Assembly (NCBI GenBank): GCA_028565635.1 | Contig: JAOXYB010105048.1 | Coordinates: forward strand, 1-21,170 | DNA: 21,170 nucleotides | Origin: Phoronis ovalis | Lineage: Eukaryota > Phoronida > Phoronidae | Direction of reading: 5' to 3' | Shown: one piece after another, positions 1 to 10,472 of the stretch | Position numbering within the stretch: position 1 is the first letter of the stretch | Layout: each line of letters opens with the position of its first letter | Made by a program: the position numbers and the translations under genes | The notes under the pieces: model-generated | The model's database searches: none | Seen by the model: only the letters and a program-made list of their open reading frames with translations | What the model was told of the DNA's origin: nothing

Positions 1-74
1 ATACCTACGATGTGTGAAAAGATCATGATTCTACATGTAATAGTTTTGAAGATATTTGGTGGAAAGAGTGACAG

Positions 75-133
75 ACATCCAGACATCCAGACATCCAGAC
101 AGACGGACACTCGAGATTTAGTAGTATAGATAA
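75..133. repeat. probable retroelement 3' tail with 8-bp tandem repeat
   Basis: Three direct copies of ACATCCAG lie at 75-98. They are followed by a GACAGACGGACA-type stretch and end in a TAGTAGTATAGATA-like tail. Short GACAGA/GACGGAC repeats ending in such a tail are common at the 3' ends of invertebrate non-LTR or Penelope-like elements, so this is probably the end of an element that enters from the left edge. No coding part is in the window and no family can be named. Confidence 0.35.
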
Positions 134-2029
134 TCTTACTAAACGCGTTTACTTGTGCAAGCAGGTAAAGTACTTTGCATGGATACTATCGTGTGCAATA
201 CTAGAAGTTTAAAAATGTAAATTAATATTGTTTTAATAAATGAGATTGGTTGTTTCCCTATTCTCATTTCCTGTTTCATTTCGCTGCAAGCATATAAATC
301 ACAGCGCCATTGCACAACATTATACATGATCATAATTTTTTACCTATAATTAACTCTGACAAGGTATTTCGCTGCATGACTTAGAAGAAAAGTGAATTAT
401 GTTTTTGCTGCAAGGATCATCCAGGTATGATGATTTTCGTGTTAACGCCTTGTACATACGGATGATTTCAATAAAACCCTACAGAGAATTTAGTGTCATG
501 CAGCTGAAAATACATTAATGTTTTCGTTTTAGTAAAAATTATGCTCAATACAACAAAACAAATTACTCATTGTTATGATGCAGTGTCATTTTATTCTGCA
601 ACTTCTCGGTTATTAAACGTGTATGGTGTGTCACAATTTAAAATTTAAAAAAGTTTTTGTGTCGATTATTGCTGGAAAAAAAATTCTGTCATATTCACAT
701 GATGGCATCAAGCAAGTTTGGCGTAAAAATAGTGATTTCCTGCGCTATCATTGCCTAATAGAGTGTGATTAAAATATGAAACGTTTCAAGCAATCTGCGG
801 AGAGATAACGATGTTATAAGTACCACACATCTTTCACGTGGATAATTTCATAATCTAGGCTAGTAGTTTCAAACAAATTTGTTTTTACTCGTATGGCTCA
901 TGTAAGGGAGCTGTAACAAAAGTGATATCAATATTTATGCATAATTCATTCCGATTTTCTAATTTACAAAGGTAACAGATAGAATTTCTATAGAGTCATT
1001 ATTACAACAGACGATAATTAGTCTAATTCGCATAAGTCAATCATATAAATGTTTTTAAATATTAATAAAGACTCGTATTAGGGGAGAAAAAGTTGTACTA
1101 ACAGTGGCTACTAGTTGTCATCAACTTGATTAAAAATATGTAGAAAAATGATGTTATTACAGCTATTTATCCGACGTAGAACCTCTGGCCTTCTATGTTT
1201 CACCAGCTTTGAGGAAGCTGTAATTAAATATTCTAACCGACGGAAATCTGTATTTTAGCACATCGCAGAATTGTTCCCATTCAAAGGGGGTTTGGTCCAC
1301 GGTTTCTGTTTAAGGAATGGCGTTTATTAAGATATATACGGTATGTTTAAACACTTTCAAGACCTGGCTATACAAATCATTCAATGGAAAAATAACGGAT
1401 AACAAAGAAATATGTTAATTTTGTATCAAGTATAACGGCCTTGTTTAAAAAGAAAGAGAAGAGCCGGATAAGTGTTTTGTTTAAATTACACATTATATTA
1501 GCCATCCTTCAGCCTAAATGCCTGGGGAAGTGTATCATTATTATTATAACAATACCATATTATTACTTGTTTCTCTAGAGTAGCACAACATAGATTCGTA
1601 CTTAATACTAAAGCATGTATAATATAACATATAAGTGATATTCTGTTTTCGACCAATATTGATTTTTGACGCAGTTATGTAATCGTACGACAGACATTAC
1701 TATTTTCCGAGACCAGTGGGATACTGAAACACGCATTACCACTGATGCAAGAAAATGACATTCTAATCCAATACGTTCGTAGGTTTTCATGTTTTCTTCC
1801 CGCGTTTCTTCCCCAGTATTCTATTTTAAATTTATCAGCTCAAAAGTTCTCGAAAGTATCTGTTAGAGATTTTTACTTGCCTTAAAAATTGAATAATGAA
1901 ATTTATATTCTTTGCGGCAACATTTGCGACTCATTTCAGGGTTTATGGAATACTGACTATCGAACATGTCAAAGGATTCTTTCAAATTATGTTTCTTACT
2001 TTAAAAAAGAGATGTTTTGTGTTTTGCAG
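134..2029. other. non-coding stretch upstream of the MS4A-like gene
   Basis: The DNA is AT-rich with no convincing exon on either strand. A splice acceptor (TTTTGCAG, ending at 2029) lies 25 bases before the start codon of the next gene. The 5' untranslated region is therefore probably split, with a non-coding first exon somewhere in this stretch or further left. I could not identify its donor or a promoter. Confidence 0.4.
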
Positions 2030-2054
2030 ATAGCTGTCGCAATTATAGATAATT

Positions 2055-2270
2055 ATGGATGAATTGGAACCTAATGCTTCCTTTCCATATACAAGGGTAC
2101 GCGTCCCTGGGATAATCCAAATAGGATTAGGAATTATATCCGTACTTGTAGGAGCTACCTCGATAGCCTTATTTTACGTATGGGGGACTTTCAAGACAGA
2201 TGGCACCTCGCTTCCCACTTTCATTCCGGCAGTGGTGCTTATCGGTGCTCCGCTCTACTGTGGAGTTTTG
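2055..2270 (+). CDS. MS4A-like gene, coding exon 1
   Basis: It encodes residues 1-72: a short N-terminal tail with P11-Y12, the first membrane segment (about 18-43), an extracytoplasmic loop (GTFKTDGTSLPT) and the first part of the second segment. The donor is GTAAGT at 2271, immediately after a leucine codon (phase 0). The open frame continues 36 bases past the donor, but the homologous continuation is in the exon at 4679. Confidence 0.7.
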
Positions 2271-5200
2271 GTAAGTAGCAAAATTATACATCAAAGTTTA
2301 GAATGAGCCCGAGTTTATATCAAAACATACTACAACCAACAATTTTATAAAATAAGACAGAAAAGTGCCTTATCAACCAGGGTTATTCAGTCACTAGTAC
2401 ATATCTCAATACAGTAACATATAAATAATAGATAAAAGTACGATCATGACTAAAGGGACCAATCTGGAAAGTTGTAGCAAAAAAAACTATACCTTTCTTA
2501 CTGCCTCCAAAGTTTTAAGTGTTATAACAGTATGTCTTAGACTAGTGATTAATTAAGCCCCGGTCTGATCCTCTTTGAGAACATTCTCTCTTCCTACCAG
2601 AAAAGGAGCAAAAACAACCCTAAGGACCCTTTCATTAATGAAATTACACTTTAGCCCCCACGATTCGAAATAATTCCTAATCATGCTGGTATATATTTAA
2701 CATTGTAAAGAATTTTTTTATAACATAGCATATATCACCATTTTTTTAGTCTCTGTTGCACATCAATAAAGTGTTGCTACATAACTGTGAAATTTAGTAA
2801 TTACGGAAAAACAGTAAAAATCGATGGCACTGTCATCTTTATAGATGTTTCTAATGGGATTTCTGTGAAATAAATTACACGCTATCGCTGCGAAGTTAAT
2901 TCGGATTTTAGACCTTCTGAGGTCTGATTTTTTAGACCTTCTGAGGTCTGATTCAATGTTACTATTATCACTATACTTTTTGTATATCGTATTGCATGCA
3001 GCTAAGATCGAGTTTTAAAATTTTGCATCTACAGTTGCAAGTCTGAATAAATCCATCCGTTAGTATTTTGTTCCTGCACGACGAAGAAATGGAATCCTAA
3101 TGGATAGATTTATTCAGACTGCAGTTACATGTGCATGCATTTCCTAAATGTAAACACAACTTAAATTTTGTACATTGCGGTAAATTATTGAAGGTCATTA
3201 AAAATTTACATTAGCCCAATAAGGCCCAGCGTTACCACGAAGTCACATTTACTTATAATTGAAGGTTATATATATTTCCATGTGAAATTAAAATCCATAC
3301 TTCGTACTTCATAAATTTTCAATAAAAATAAGATAATAACTTAACCTAGATTGCGCCATCGTAAAATACTGGGGGATTAATTATAAGTAAGTGAGTGGAA
3401 GTATTACGCAAGTAACATCGTCTAACTGTGAGAAAATAATTTACCTTTTCCCCATTTATGAGAAATACTACGGACACACTGGCTATCTCTCCCACAAATA
3501 CATCACTACGACCGTTGCTTATAATTTTTTCACTTAGCTTATAAAAGGGAATGGATGCGTATCATTTGCACTCAAAATATATTATTTTTGATCCTAATTT
3601 TATTTAAACTAGATAGCCTTTTAGCAAAGGTATGGACCCGGGGTTTGGATTACTGCTTATAAATATGACCATTCTCGATATTCGGCATATTCTATACATA
3701 GATTAATTGAAAAGGTGCCCAAATTAAAATCTGACCTTTTATTACATCTGAATAACCTGAAAGATTACCTCTGTGTAATCTGACATCGTTTTAACGGCAT
3801 ATCAACTGCTTCAATTTCTGATTGAATACGTCAACCAACAGGTTGCCTTTGGTGAGAACTACCTATTAGTAAGTTAAACATAAAAGCTCATAATGTAATG
3901 TACGATAAAAGTGCTACACTAAATTTTAATCATAAAATTGGCATAGCCTGTAGAAATAATGTTTAAATAGCATCAACTTAACTTGACTATAGAGCATCAT
4001 TAAGTTGCTATATGTGCAAGCCATTCAACTGTACATTGTTGGAGGAATAATACAGAGCATGTTAATCGGCATAAATTTTGCCTTGATGCAGTAGCCACAT
4101 TAGATGTGGAATCAATATGGCTTATGACCAGGTCTTTGATGATTGATAAGGCTTCCACGTGACGTGCAACTATTTACTGACAATAGTTTCGTACTAGTAT
4201 ACACTATATATAATTATACATATATTATATACTCGAATAGAGCTTTTATTTGTAATTTTATTGTATAGATGTAATGTCTCCTTGCTTTGCTTTTAAATCT
4301 TTTACCGAACGCGTATATGATTAAGTTTTTAATTTAAGTGAAAAATACCGTGACATTTTATGTCCAAAATCCATGCATGTTTTTAACAAAAAGGATTTAT
4401 CGACACAAGCTTTTGAAGAATACTATATGAAGTAAATAACTTCTGTCCTTGGTCTAAAAAATAGTGCTGATACAAAACAGCGAAATATTTGCTACTGGCG
4501 GAGGCAGCGCATCTTACTTTTTTACGCATAACAATTGACACTGAGACACCTAACGGCCGTACGGAAAACTAAATGTTTTCTTATAGCGTATTCAATAACA
4601 TCAAGTGTTAATCTCATTACACAGTTTTTTTACTGCTTAAATGTTTTATAGTGTTTCATCTTGTACTTATTTTTACAGTTCGTCATTGCTGGAGCTTTAG
4701 GTACTTCTACTACGAAAGAGAGACATGACAATCGCGTCTGTTTGGTGAGGACCTTTAATTTAATCGGATCTCATTACCCGAATTTTAAAAAAAACATATT
4801 TTACCCGTGATTAAATTATATAATTATATATAATTAGACTATATTACCAGCATCATGACATATTTTTTATTTATTGTACAAGCTAAGATAGTAGATGTAC
4901 CGCTACATGTATTTACATAAATGGATCTGAAACTGCAATCGAGCCAATTACAATGAGAAAATATGAAAGACCCTACTTGTAATAAAAGTAAAGTATTCTT
5001 TTTGTTTCAGAGGAACTGCTTCCTGACATTTTCATTACTAGCAGCCATAGTGTTCGCACCCGTCCAGATAGCTGCGTGTGGCCTTTACGTTCTTGCATTT
5101 TTACCAGCTTTGTTGCAAATGGTAACTGTTTATGTGCAGTTTTATAATTATAGAAAATGGGTTTATGCATTCCCGTTAACTATTGAGCTATGAGAAGTAC

Positions 5201-5869
5201 TGATACGTATTATTACCAGATATCGCTTACAAAGTCACAAATAGTCACTATGTTTGGTGTATAACATAAACGTGTATAATTCTTCTTAAAACATATTTCT
5301 CTCCATTCTTTTGTAGACATCCACGCATATCATCATCATATGGATACTGTCTGCATTGGGGACCTTTTTCGGATTTGTAGAGTTCCTCGTAGCCATTGTA
5401 TCAGCATGCATCTGTTGCTGCTGCGCTAAATCGGAATCTAGGGTAATAATCAAAAAGTTAATACATTAAATGTCAAAATATTAAACATAATACGTAACCA
5501 CAAGTTGTAGCATAATATGTCTGGTAAATAAAATGGATTATTTGTTATGGTGTACCGCAATAGGGTGGTATGTTCGCATGAATACCGCTTCCAGTCAGAG
5601 ACCCATAAAAGACCACCCACCCAAAATACGCACTCTACAGGAAAAACTGTAAGATGCATTGTACAATTATATTATACTATAAGCAACAAAAACTAGCAAC
5701 ATTATTTCCTTTTGTTATAAAATATTTCAAAAGATGTTTTAATTAATTATACTTATTCATTATTATTATTCTGAGTCATATATTTGTACCCTATTAAAAG
5801 CTACCATAACTAAATGCGTTAAATTTATTATTATAGGAAGAAGCCTATACCATGGTACCGAGTGCCTGA
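2055..5869 (+). CDS. MS4A/CD20-like four-pass membrane protein, complete, five coding exons
   Basis: The coding exons are 2055-2270, 4679-4744, 5011-5121, 5317-5442 and 5837-5869 (TGA at 5867-5869), giving 183 residues. Every intron is GT-AG and phase 0. The start has A at -3 and G at +4. Four hydrophobic segments lie at about residues 18-43, 56-80, 98-128 and 135-168, with a short charged loop (TTKERHDNR) before the third. The second segment carries GAPLYCGVLFVIAGALG, which resembles the MS4A (CD20-like) signature of a G-x-P before a small/aromatic stretch and then FxIxGxL. MS4A proteins are plasma- or endomembrane tetraspanners tied to signalling and calcium entry. The tail has a cysteine cluster (CICCCC) followed by EEAYTMVPSA. 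The length is near the lower end of the family range. A TMEM176-like or unrelated tetraspan protein is the main alternative; the exon structure is firmer than the family name. Confidence 0.72.
2904..2949. repeat. two tandem copies of a small hairpin
   Basis: A 22-base and a 24-base unit lie head to tail (2904-2925 and 2926-2949). They differ only by two extra T residues. Each contains AGACCT-TCTG-AGGTCT, a perfect 6-bp stem with a 4-base loop. They lie in intron 1 of the MS4A-like gene. The function is unknown; a small local duplication is the simplest reading. Confidence 0.6.
3040..3120. mobile_element. miniature inverted-repeat element, 81 bp
   Basis: The left arm (3040-3063, AGTCTGAATAAATCC...) and right arm (3097-3120) are inverted copies that match at 22 of 24 positions and enclose about 33 bases. 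The left arm recurs exactly at 15817-15840 and most of the right arm recurs at 9101-9118, so this is a dispersed family and not a chance palindrome. The arm near 15817 begins TACAGTCTGAATAAA, which would suit a Tc1/mariner-type end with a TA target. I could not confirm a target duplication here. Confidence 0.6.
4679..4744 (+). CDS. MS4A-like gene, coding exon 2
   Basis: It encodes residues 73-94, FVIAGALG followed by the charged loop TSTTKERHDNRVCL. It completes the second membrane segment started in exon 1; the join restores an MS4A-like GxxFxIxGxL pattern, which supports the splice. The acceptor is TTTTTACAG and the donor GTGAGG; both ends are phase 0. At 22 codons it is too short to find as an isolated open frame. 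Confidence 0.7.
5011..5121 (+). CDS. MS4A-like gene, coding exon 3
   Basis: It encodes residues 95-131, the third hydrophobic segment (SLLAAIVFAPVQIAACGLYV and onward). The acceptor is TTTGTTTCAG, the donor is GTAACT, and both ends are phase 0. The open frame runs from 4963 to 5193, but the parts outside 5011-5121 are intron. Confidence 0.7.
5317..5442 (+). CDS. MS4A-like gene, coding exon 4
   Basis: It encodes residues 132-173, the fourth membrane segment, which starts HIIIIWILSALGTFFGF and ends in the cysteine cluster CICCCC followed by AKSESR. A juxtamembrane cysteine cluster is a typical palmitoylation site. The acceptor is TTTTGTAG, the donor GTAATA; both ends are phase 0. Confidence 0.7.
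5837..5869 (+). CDS. MS4A-like gene, terminal coding exon 5
   Basis: Ten codons and a TGA encode EEAYTMVPSA. The acceptor is TTATTATAG. YTMV fits the YxxPhi tyrosine sorting motif for adaptor binding, and the acidic residues before the tyrosine would also suit phosphorylation. The exon is very short, so its assignment rests on the phase, the acceptor and the plausible cytoplasmic tail. If it were skipped, exon 4 would read into its intron. Confidence 0.6.
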   Translation, partial: EEAYTMVPSA

Positions 5870-6070
5870 GAATAACATCTTAAAAACGTTCGGATCAGAC
5901 GTCCGGTGTATCGCATTTATCTGACTATTTGTGTGCATTTATTGGTGCGTAACATATCTTAAAAATGAATGAATATATATTGTATAACTCACAAACTATT
6001 GAGAATAGGAGTTTAAAGCAAATGTCATACTCGATGTATGATTGCGAAGCCTTTTTCTAAATTTTGCAGA

Positions 6071-6076
6071 AATAAA
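6071..6076 (+). promoter_or_regulatory. candidate polyadenylation signal of the MS4A-like gene
   Basis: AATAAA lies 202 bases after the stop codon and is the first canonical hexamer after it. The cleavage site and any downstream GT-rich element are not defined. Confidence 0.4.
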
Positions 6077-6079
6077 AAT

Positions 6080-8195
6080 CAGATAATGAAATCATTATGT
6101 ATTTCTGACAAAAAGACAGAAGTAATTCGTTGCCGTTTTTTTAACAAGTTCTCTAAATGTATTCATTGGTTTTTAAGAAAGTCACAGTGCCGGTGAATAA
6201 CCTATGAACCGTTCCGTGGTAAGACACCTTGGCATTATGTGACAGACTTACTCAATTACATGTCATGCAGCGGATAACTGTAGCTACTGAATGAATGCTT
6301 GTAACCTAGGAAACGAATTTTAAATATTTTGGCAACATTGCGTCCAATCATAATTTTTAATACTACCTGTTTAGTGAACGGTTTTGGGAAAACGTTGAAT
6401 AATGTCAAATCTTTATCAGGGGCTGACATGCAAACTACAGTACATAGTCCTGTCACTTTTACTGGCTAGCGTACTTACATTTTTATGGATTGCAATCCTG
6501 CAATGGAAATGCTATTGGAAATGTAGATCTAACTCATTAGAAATTTTATAGTTTGCAAGTCCAAACGTACTCATACTGTACAAGAACCGTGTCTGTGTGT
6601 AATCCAATGCTCCCAAAATGTCAGCTTTTGTCGTGTCGTGTACGTAGTCACAAATAAGAAAATGTATAACATTTTGTAATTTTTCTCTTTAAAATTAGAA
6701 ATAGAATTGTAGGTTAGTGTTTCTGAATCAAATATGTAGTGAAACTAGTGTTTTAAAAGTAGAAGATATTACTATGTATGAACACATTATTATACCTAAA
6801 TGATTTTGATATAACAATTTTACTTGACAAGTTCATTGTATTTTCATGTTGTAATCAATTTAAGCGCTTGTAACTTCTTTAACATGGCGCAGTAGACTGT
6901 TAATGTTATGTAGGCTAAGGTTGACACCAGTAAGTGCGTAATGTCGTCTAAACGTTGTGTTTTATTGGGGATTTATGTCACCCTCTAATTCAAACAAAGT
7001 TAAAGATTTGGGTTGTTGGGCATGCATGTCATGTCATGCTCTTTGAGTCGTTCTCGATGAACTTGTATCTTTTGTCCATTGGAACTATTTGCCAAGATGA
7101 TGAAATCAAAACTATTTACCGCAAGTATCGGCATATATGATAAATTGATAAAGACGGTGTTTTAACCATAAACAAACCAAATTAAGGCAGTGCTAAATAG
7201 AATAGAACTGCTAAAAGTCTATGACGTGGTAGTATGTGTTTATAAACAACTTTAAATGTTAACTATTTTCATGCGTGCTTTTAGTACTTATATATATTGT
7301 CATCACAATTCTATTTTCTCATTTTACATTTTGTACGTTTGTACACATTTAAAATATTGTATTTCATACTGTTGTCCAATGTATAATGATCTCAAAAAAT
7401 ACTAGCTGAGACTATATTATTGAATTTATGTCACTACATATACATCTACCATGTGATTATATTAGGATTATGCTCATTTATATATTCCTACTTCCATCCC
7501 CACCACTGCAGTAATTAAACGACCCTGACTAGCCAGACGGATATAATTTAACACGAATTTCTCCAAAGGATTGAAGCTTTCCAATTCCTTGTCAAAGAGT
7601 CGAAAACCATACAAAAATAAAACATGCAGTAACAAATAATTAGGGTAACAGATTGTGATTATTAATTATTATTATTTATAAATAATCGTTCTTAAAATCG
7701 ATTTTGAAGCTCTCTGCCCTTCCAAACAATAAGTACCTGTTAATACGCAGTAACTACGGAAAAAAATGTCAACCGCTTTTGGCGACTGCTTGCACGAAGT
7801 ATGTGTTTTCTAACCAATATGAAAAATCAGATTTCAGACAAAACTCAATCCTAAAAAAAAATGTAACTATGATTATAGACTTTAGTCCCATAAAAATCTA
7901 ACCGGCAGGAGTAACCGCTGAGATAGGTGATTAATTTTCAGCGTGATAGAAATTTACGTTCTCACATAAACCGTATTGATGGTCATTACAACAGATTTCT
8001 GTCAACTGGTTATTATATAGTGATGCAGGCCTGCTTCATAATCTTGTATCATCAATGATGACTCCTATTTCATATTTCTAAAATCGAAATATTGACATTT
8101 GTAAAGTATTGCATCTTGATAAACAGTTGATTTTACTATTGCTTAAAATGTCTAAAAGAATTAATGCTTTTTGTCAGTACCAAACGTTTCTGCTG
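6080..8195. other. intergenic stretch with no gene seen
   Basis: The DNA is AT-rich. The open frames present are short, use low-complexity codons and lack matching splice signals or recognisable domains. I see no RNA gene or clear repeat. Confidence 0.4.
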
Positions 8196-8199
8196 TCAC

Positions 8200-8830
8200 T
8201 GATGTTCTCTTCCACAGGCCATAAAATTGGGGGCCAAATAGTAGATATCTTCTTCAGGTGAGATGGCTCTTTTTTGTAGTTTATTATAAAATAGCATTAA
8301 ACTACATATTAGGAATATTTCCCTCATAAACCTATACCTAAACCTATATAGACAACAAAACACCATTTCTATGCATATAAGAGGCGACACATGGCATGGG
8401 TTTTGGTCTTTAATTTGTCGGCCATCTTGAGTGTCTATGTTGGCTACAAAAATGGCTGCTATTTCTTCACAGTATACTCTGTGACTGTTTTAATGCTATC
8501 AATTGTAAAGGCACTTGTTTTCCGCATAAAACTATTCCTTGTCACCAAAACACCATTAATACAATAACTAAAAGCCGGGATATAAACATTCCGAGTTTCT
8601 AGCGGCCATGTTGGATTTTAGTGGCTGCCATTTTGAAATTTCAATTTCTTATTATCCGATTATCTTCACAAAAACATTCTTCTCAGCGTTGCAATGACGG
8701 CATTTATGGGGCCAACAGGTTGTGCACAATAGCAATTTTGAGGATTCTGGCGACATTTTGAATAGCGCCACCTGGTGGAATTACACCCCCCCCCCGTACT
8801 TTTGCGAGGTTTGCACTGCCACTTCTTTTA
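8200..8830. repeat. decayed transposon-like segment with GGCCAT-type motifs
   Basis: The base composition is less AT-rich than the surroundings. Variants of a GGCCAT(C/G)TTG or TGGC(T/G)GCCATTTTG phrase recur at 8420-8429, 8603-8613, 8622-8636 and 8748-8760, and a run of ten C lies at 8786-8795. Non-autonomous elements full of such phrases are common in marine invertebrate genomes. I find no terminal repeats or target duplication, so the limits are approximate and the class is unknown. Confidence 0.35.
8763..8778 (-). promoter_or_regulatory. candidate CTCF-type site
   Basis: TAGCGCCACCTGGTGG matches the inverse of the CTCF core consensus (CCASYAGRKGGCRSY) at every core position. It sits inside a transposon-like relic, between the two protein genes and about 430 bases from the tRNA cluster. 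Bilaterians generally encode CTCF, but occupancy cannot be judged from sequence and the site may simply be part of the repeat. Confidence 0.35.
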
Positions 8831-9100
8831 CAATTCACAGGGTGAATCTAAATCACCTTCAAACCTTGGTTACAGTTAGTCTAGAGTATGATATTCGGTA
8901 ATTTTAGGCAAAAAGGGTTAGTTTATTTAGCTTGGTCTTGTTTAGGGGGTCACTTTTTGTTGATGATGACTACATATGTGGATAGGTCCAGTGACGATTT
9001 CCTGGATACTTGTTGAACAAATTTAGTCACTATTTCTGATTTTTTAGAGGAGTTTTATCGTGTCCCCTTTAGGACCATTCACCTGAGAGCTCCCCCGAGA

Positions 9101-9118
9101 ATGGATTTATTCAAACTG
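9101..9118. repeat. isolated right arm of the 81-bp inverted-repeat element family
   Basis: ATGGATTTATTCAAACTG matches the right arm of the element at 3040-3120 with a short gap and one substitution. The similarity continues a few bases past the arm (GCGGTG against GCAGTT). No matching left arm was seen upstream, so this is a fragment. Confidence 0.4.
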
Positions 9119-9181
9119 CGGTGTAAATCATCTCCTACAATTTCCTCCTTCATAACATGGCTTCAATATCAATGCATACTT

Positions 9182-9186
9182 AAAAA
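9182..9186 (-). terminator. RNA polymerase III terminator of the damaged tRNA-Gln
   Basis: Five T on the minus strand begin four bases past the discriminator base, the usual position for Pol III termination. Confidence 0.55.
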
Positions 9187-9189
9187 TTA

Positions 9190-9261
9190 AGGTTCCACCG
9201 AGATTTGAACTCGGATCGTTGGATTCAGAGTCCAGAGTGGTAACCATTACATCATGGAACC
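9190..9261 (-). tRNA. tRNA-Gln (CUG), damaged copy, possibly a pseudogene
   Basis: The 72-base cloverleaf on the minus strand has a GGTTCCA acceptor arm, anticodon CTG, an intact T arm and discriminator U. Compared with the neighbouring intact copy it has A at position 10 and C at position 22 in the D stem and A at position 43, leaving A10/C25, U13/C22 and C27/A43 mismatches. Three unpaired positions make function doubtful. A TTTTT terminator follows at 9182-9186. A 12-base duplication of ATGGAACCCTCG lies at its 5' end. Confidence 0.7.
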
Positions 9262-9487
9262 CTCGATGGAACCGCTCTTGTTGGCAACATAATCACTCTA
9301 TAACTTTATCGGTACCCTGTTGCAATTATCTATACATATGTTTTCAAGGACTGAAAACTATCACATTCATCATTACGTATTTGTAATATAAAAAAATATA
9401 TCCTGACAAACTATAGCAAATGTAAAATGTGTATAGAACTTCAATAATATATTTCCTTTCAGCATAATTTGGCCTCAAAGCATCTTT

Positions 9488-9492
9488 AAAAA
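9488..9492 (-). terminator. RNA polymerase III terminator of the intact tRNA-Gln
   Basis: Five T on the minus strand begin two bases past the discriminator base. Confidence 0.65.
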
Positions 9493-9494
9493 TA

Positions 9495-9566
9495 AGGTTC
9501 CACCGAGATTTGAACTCGGATCGCTGGATTCAGAGTCCAGAGTGCTAACCGTTACACCATGGAACC
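9495..9566 (-). tRNA. tRNA-Gln (CUG), intact
   Basis: The 72-base minus-strand cloverleaf has GGTTCCA/TGGAACC acceptor pairing, D arm GTGT...GCAC, anticodon stem CTGGA/TCCAG with loop CTCTGAA (anticodon CUG), and T arm ATCTCGG/GAGTTCA pairing as in animal cytosolic tRNA-Gln. The A and B boxes are intact, there is no intron and CCA is not encoded. A TTTTT terminator follows. It is the only copy in the cluster with fully paired stems. Confidence 0.93.
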
Positions 9567-10411
9567 ACTCATGTTGACAATTATATATTTATTTATATCT
9601 ATTATGTTGTCGGAACCCTCATGCAATTATCTACATTTCTGCAGGTATACCGACACTTGCAGATGAGTAAGCATAAATAATAAATTATATAGGTTCCTTT
9701 TAAAATTTACCGTTATAATTGTTTTGTCATTTTATTTCGATCCCATGTTATATGTTTTGTCAAGAGTAAATAAAGCAATTCACAGTAAATTAGATTTGGA
9801 ATAATCTCCATATAAAAATCTGGTAAAAAGTGATATCAGCATGTCTCCTACTACCAATCAATGTTGGTATGACCAACCAAGCGTTTTGCTATATCAAACT
9901 GAAAACAAGCTCTTGAATAACCCAATAATCAAAGACAAAACCTGTACCCGACCTGTACCGGATAGTGATACGATATCGTTAACAGTGCATTTTTGTTTTA
10001 AATTCATTCACGCAGAGACATTTTCTCATCACTCAGGTACAAATGTTCACTAACAAGTTAATAATTTTCTCTTTTATCCCAGGTTTTGAATTTGTTTAAA
10101 AAGTTAGCCTTTATGAATTTTTGTATAGATCAGTGCATATCTAATTAACTAACTTGCTTTTTATTTTAACTGCAGAAGATATTTTCAGTAAAACAGTTTT
10201 TCAAAATGTCTTCATATTTTATAATTATAAGTGTCCCAAATTTATCAGAAATAGCTAGTATTATAGATTTTAAAGACGCAAAAACTTGGCAACAATTCGA
10301 AATATGTCCACCTCACTCTTAAACATAACCATAGCTTCTCAAACTAGTAAATGTATTATGCACAACATTATAAGTCGATCCTTCCAGATGGCTTCAGACG
10401 CCTTTAAAAGT

Positions 10412-10472
10412 ATGGAATTGAACTCGGATCGTGGATTCAAAGTCCAAAGTGCTAACCGTTACACAATGGAAC
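10412..10472 (-). pseudogene. tRNA-Gln pseudogene, truncated, anticodon UUG
   Basis: The minus strand matches the intact copy from the acceptor 5' side through the variable loop and the first half of the T arm. It has TTG in the anticodon position, a one-base deletion after the anticodon stem, changes in the acceptor and anticodon stems, and loss of about nine bases covering the 3' half of the T arm and the acceptor 3' strand. It cannot fold into a cloverleaf. The flanking sequence is homologous to that of the intact copy, so it is a duplicated and decayed unit and not a retrocopy. Confidence 0.85.

Larger units (their letters stand above)
2271..4678 (+). other. intron 1 of the MS4A-like gene
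   Basis: This is a 2408-base phase-0 intron from donor GTAAGT to acceptor TTTTTACAG. Apart from the twin hairpin and the 81-bp inverted-repeat element it is AT-rich DNA in which I see no further exon. Confidence 0.6.

Noticed and set aside
1608-1790. Minus-strand 60-codon frame upstream of the first gene
   Set aside because: It is short, has no domain and no supporting splice signals; such frames are expected by chance.
4963-5193. A 76-codon frame read as a stand-alone small protein
   Set aside because: Only 5011-5121 is coding. Acceptor and donor sites bound it, and its ends are intron.
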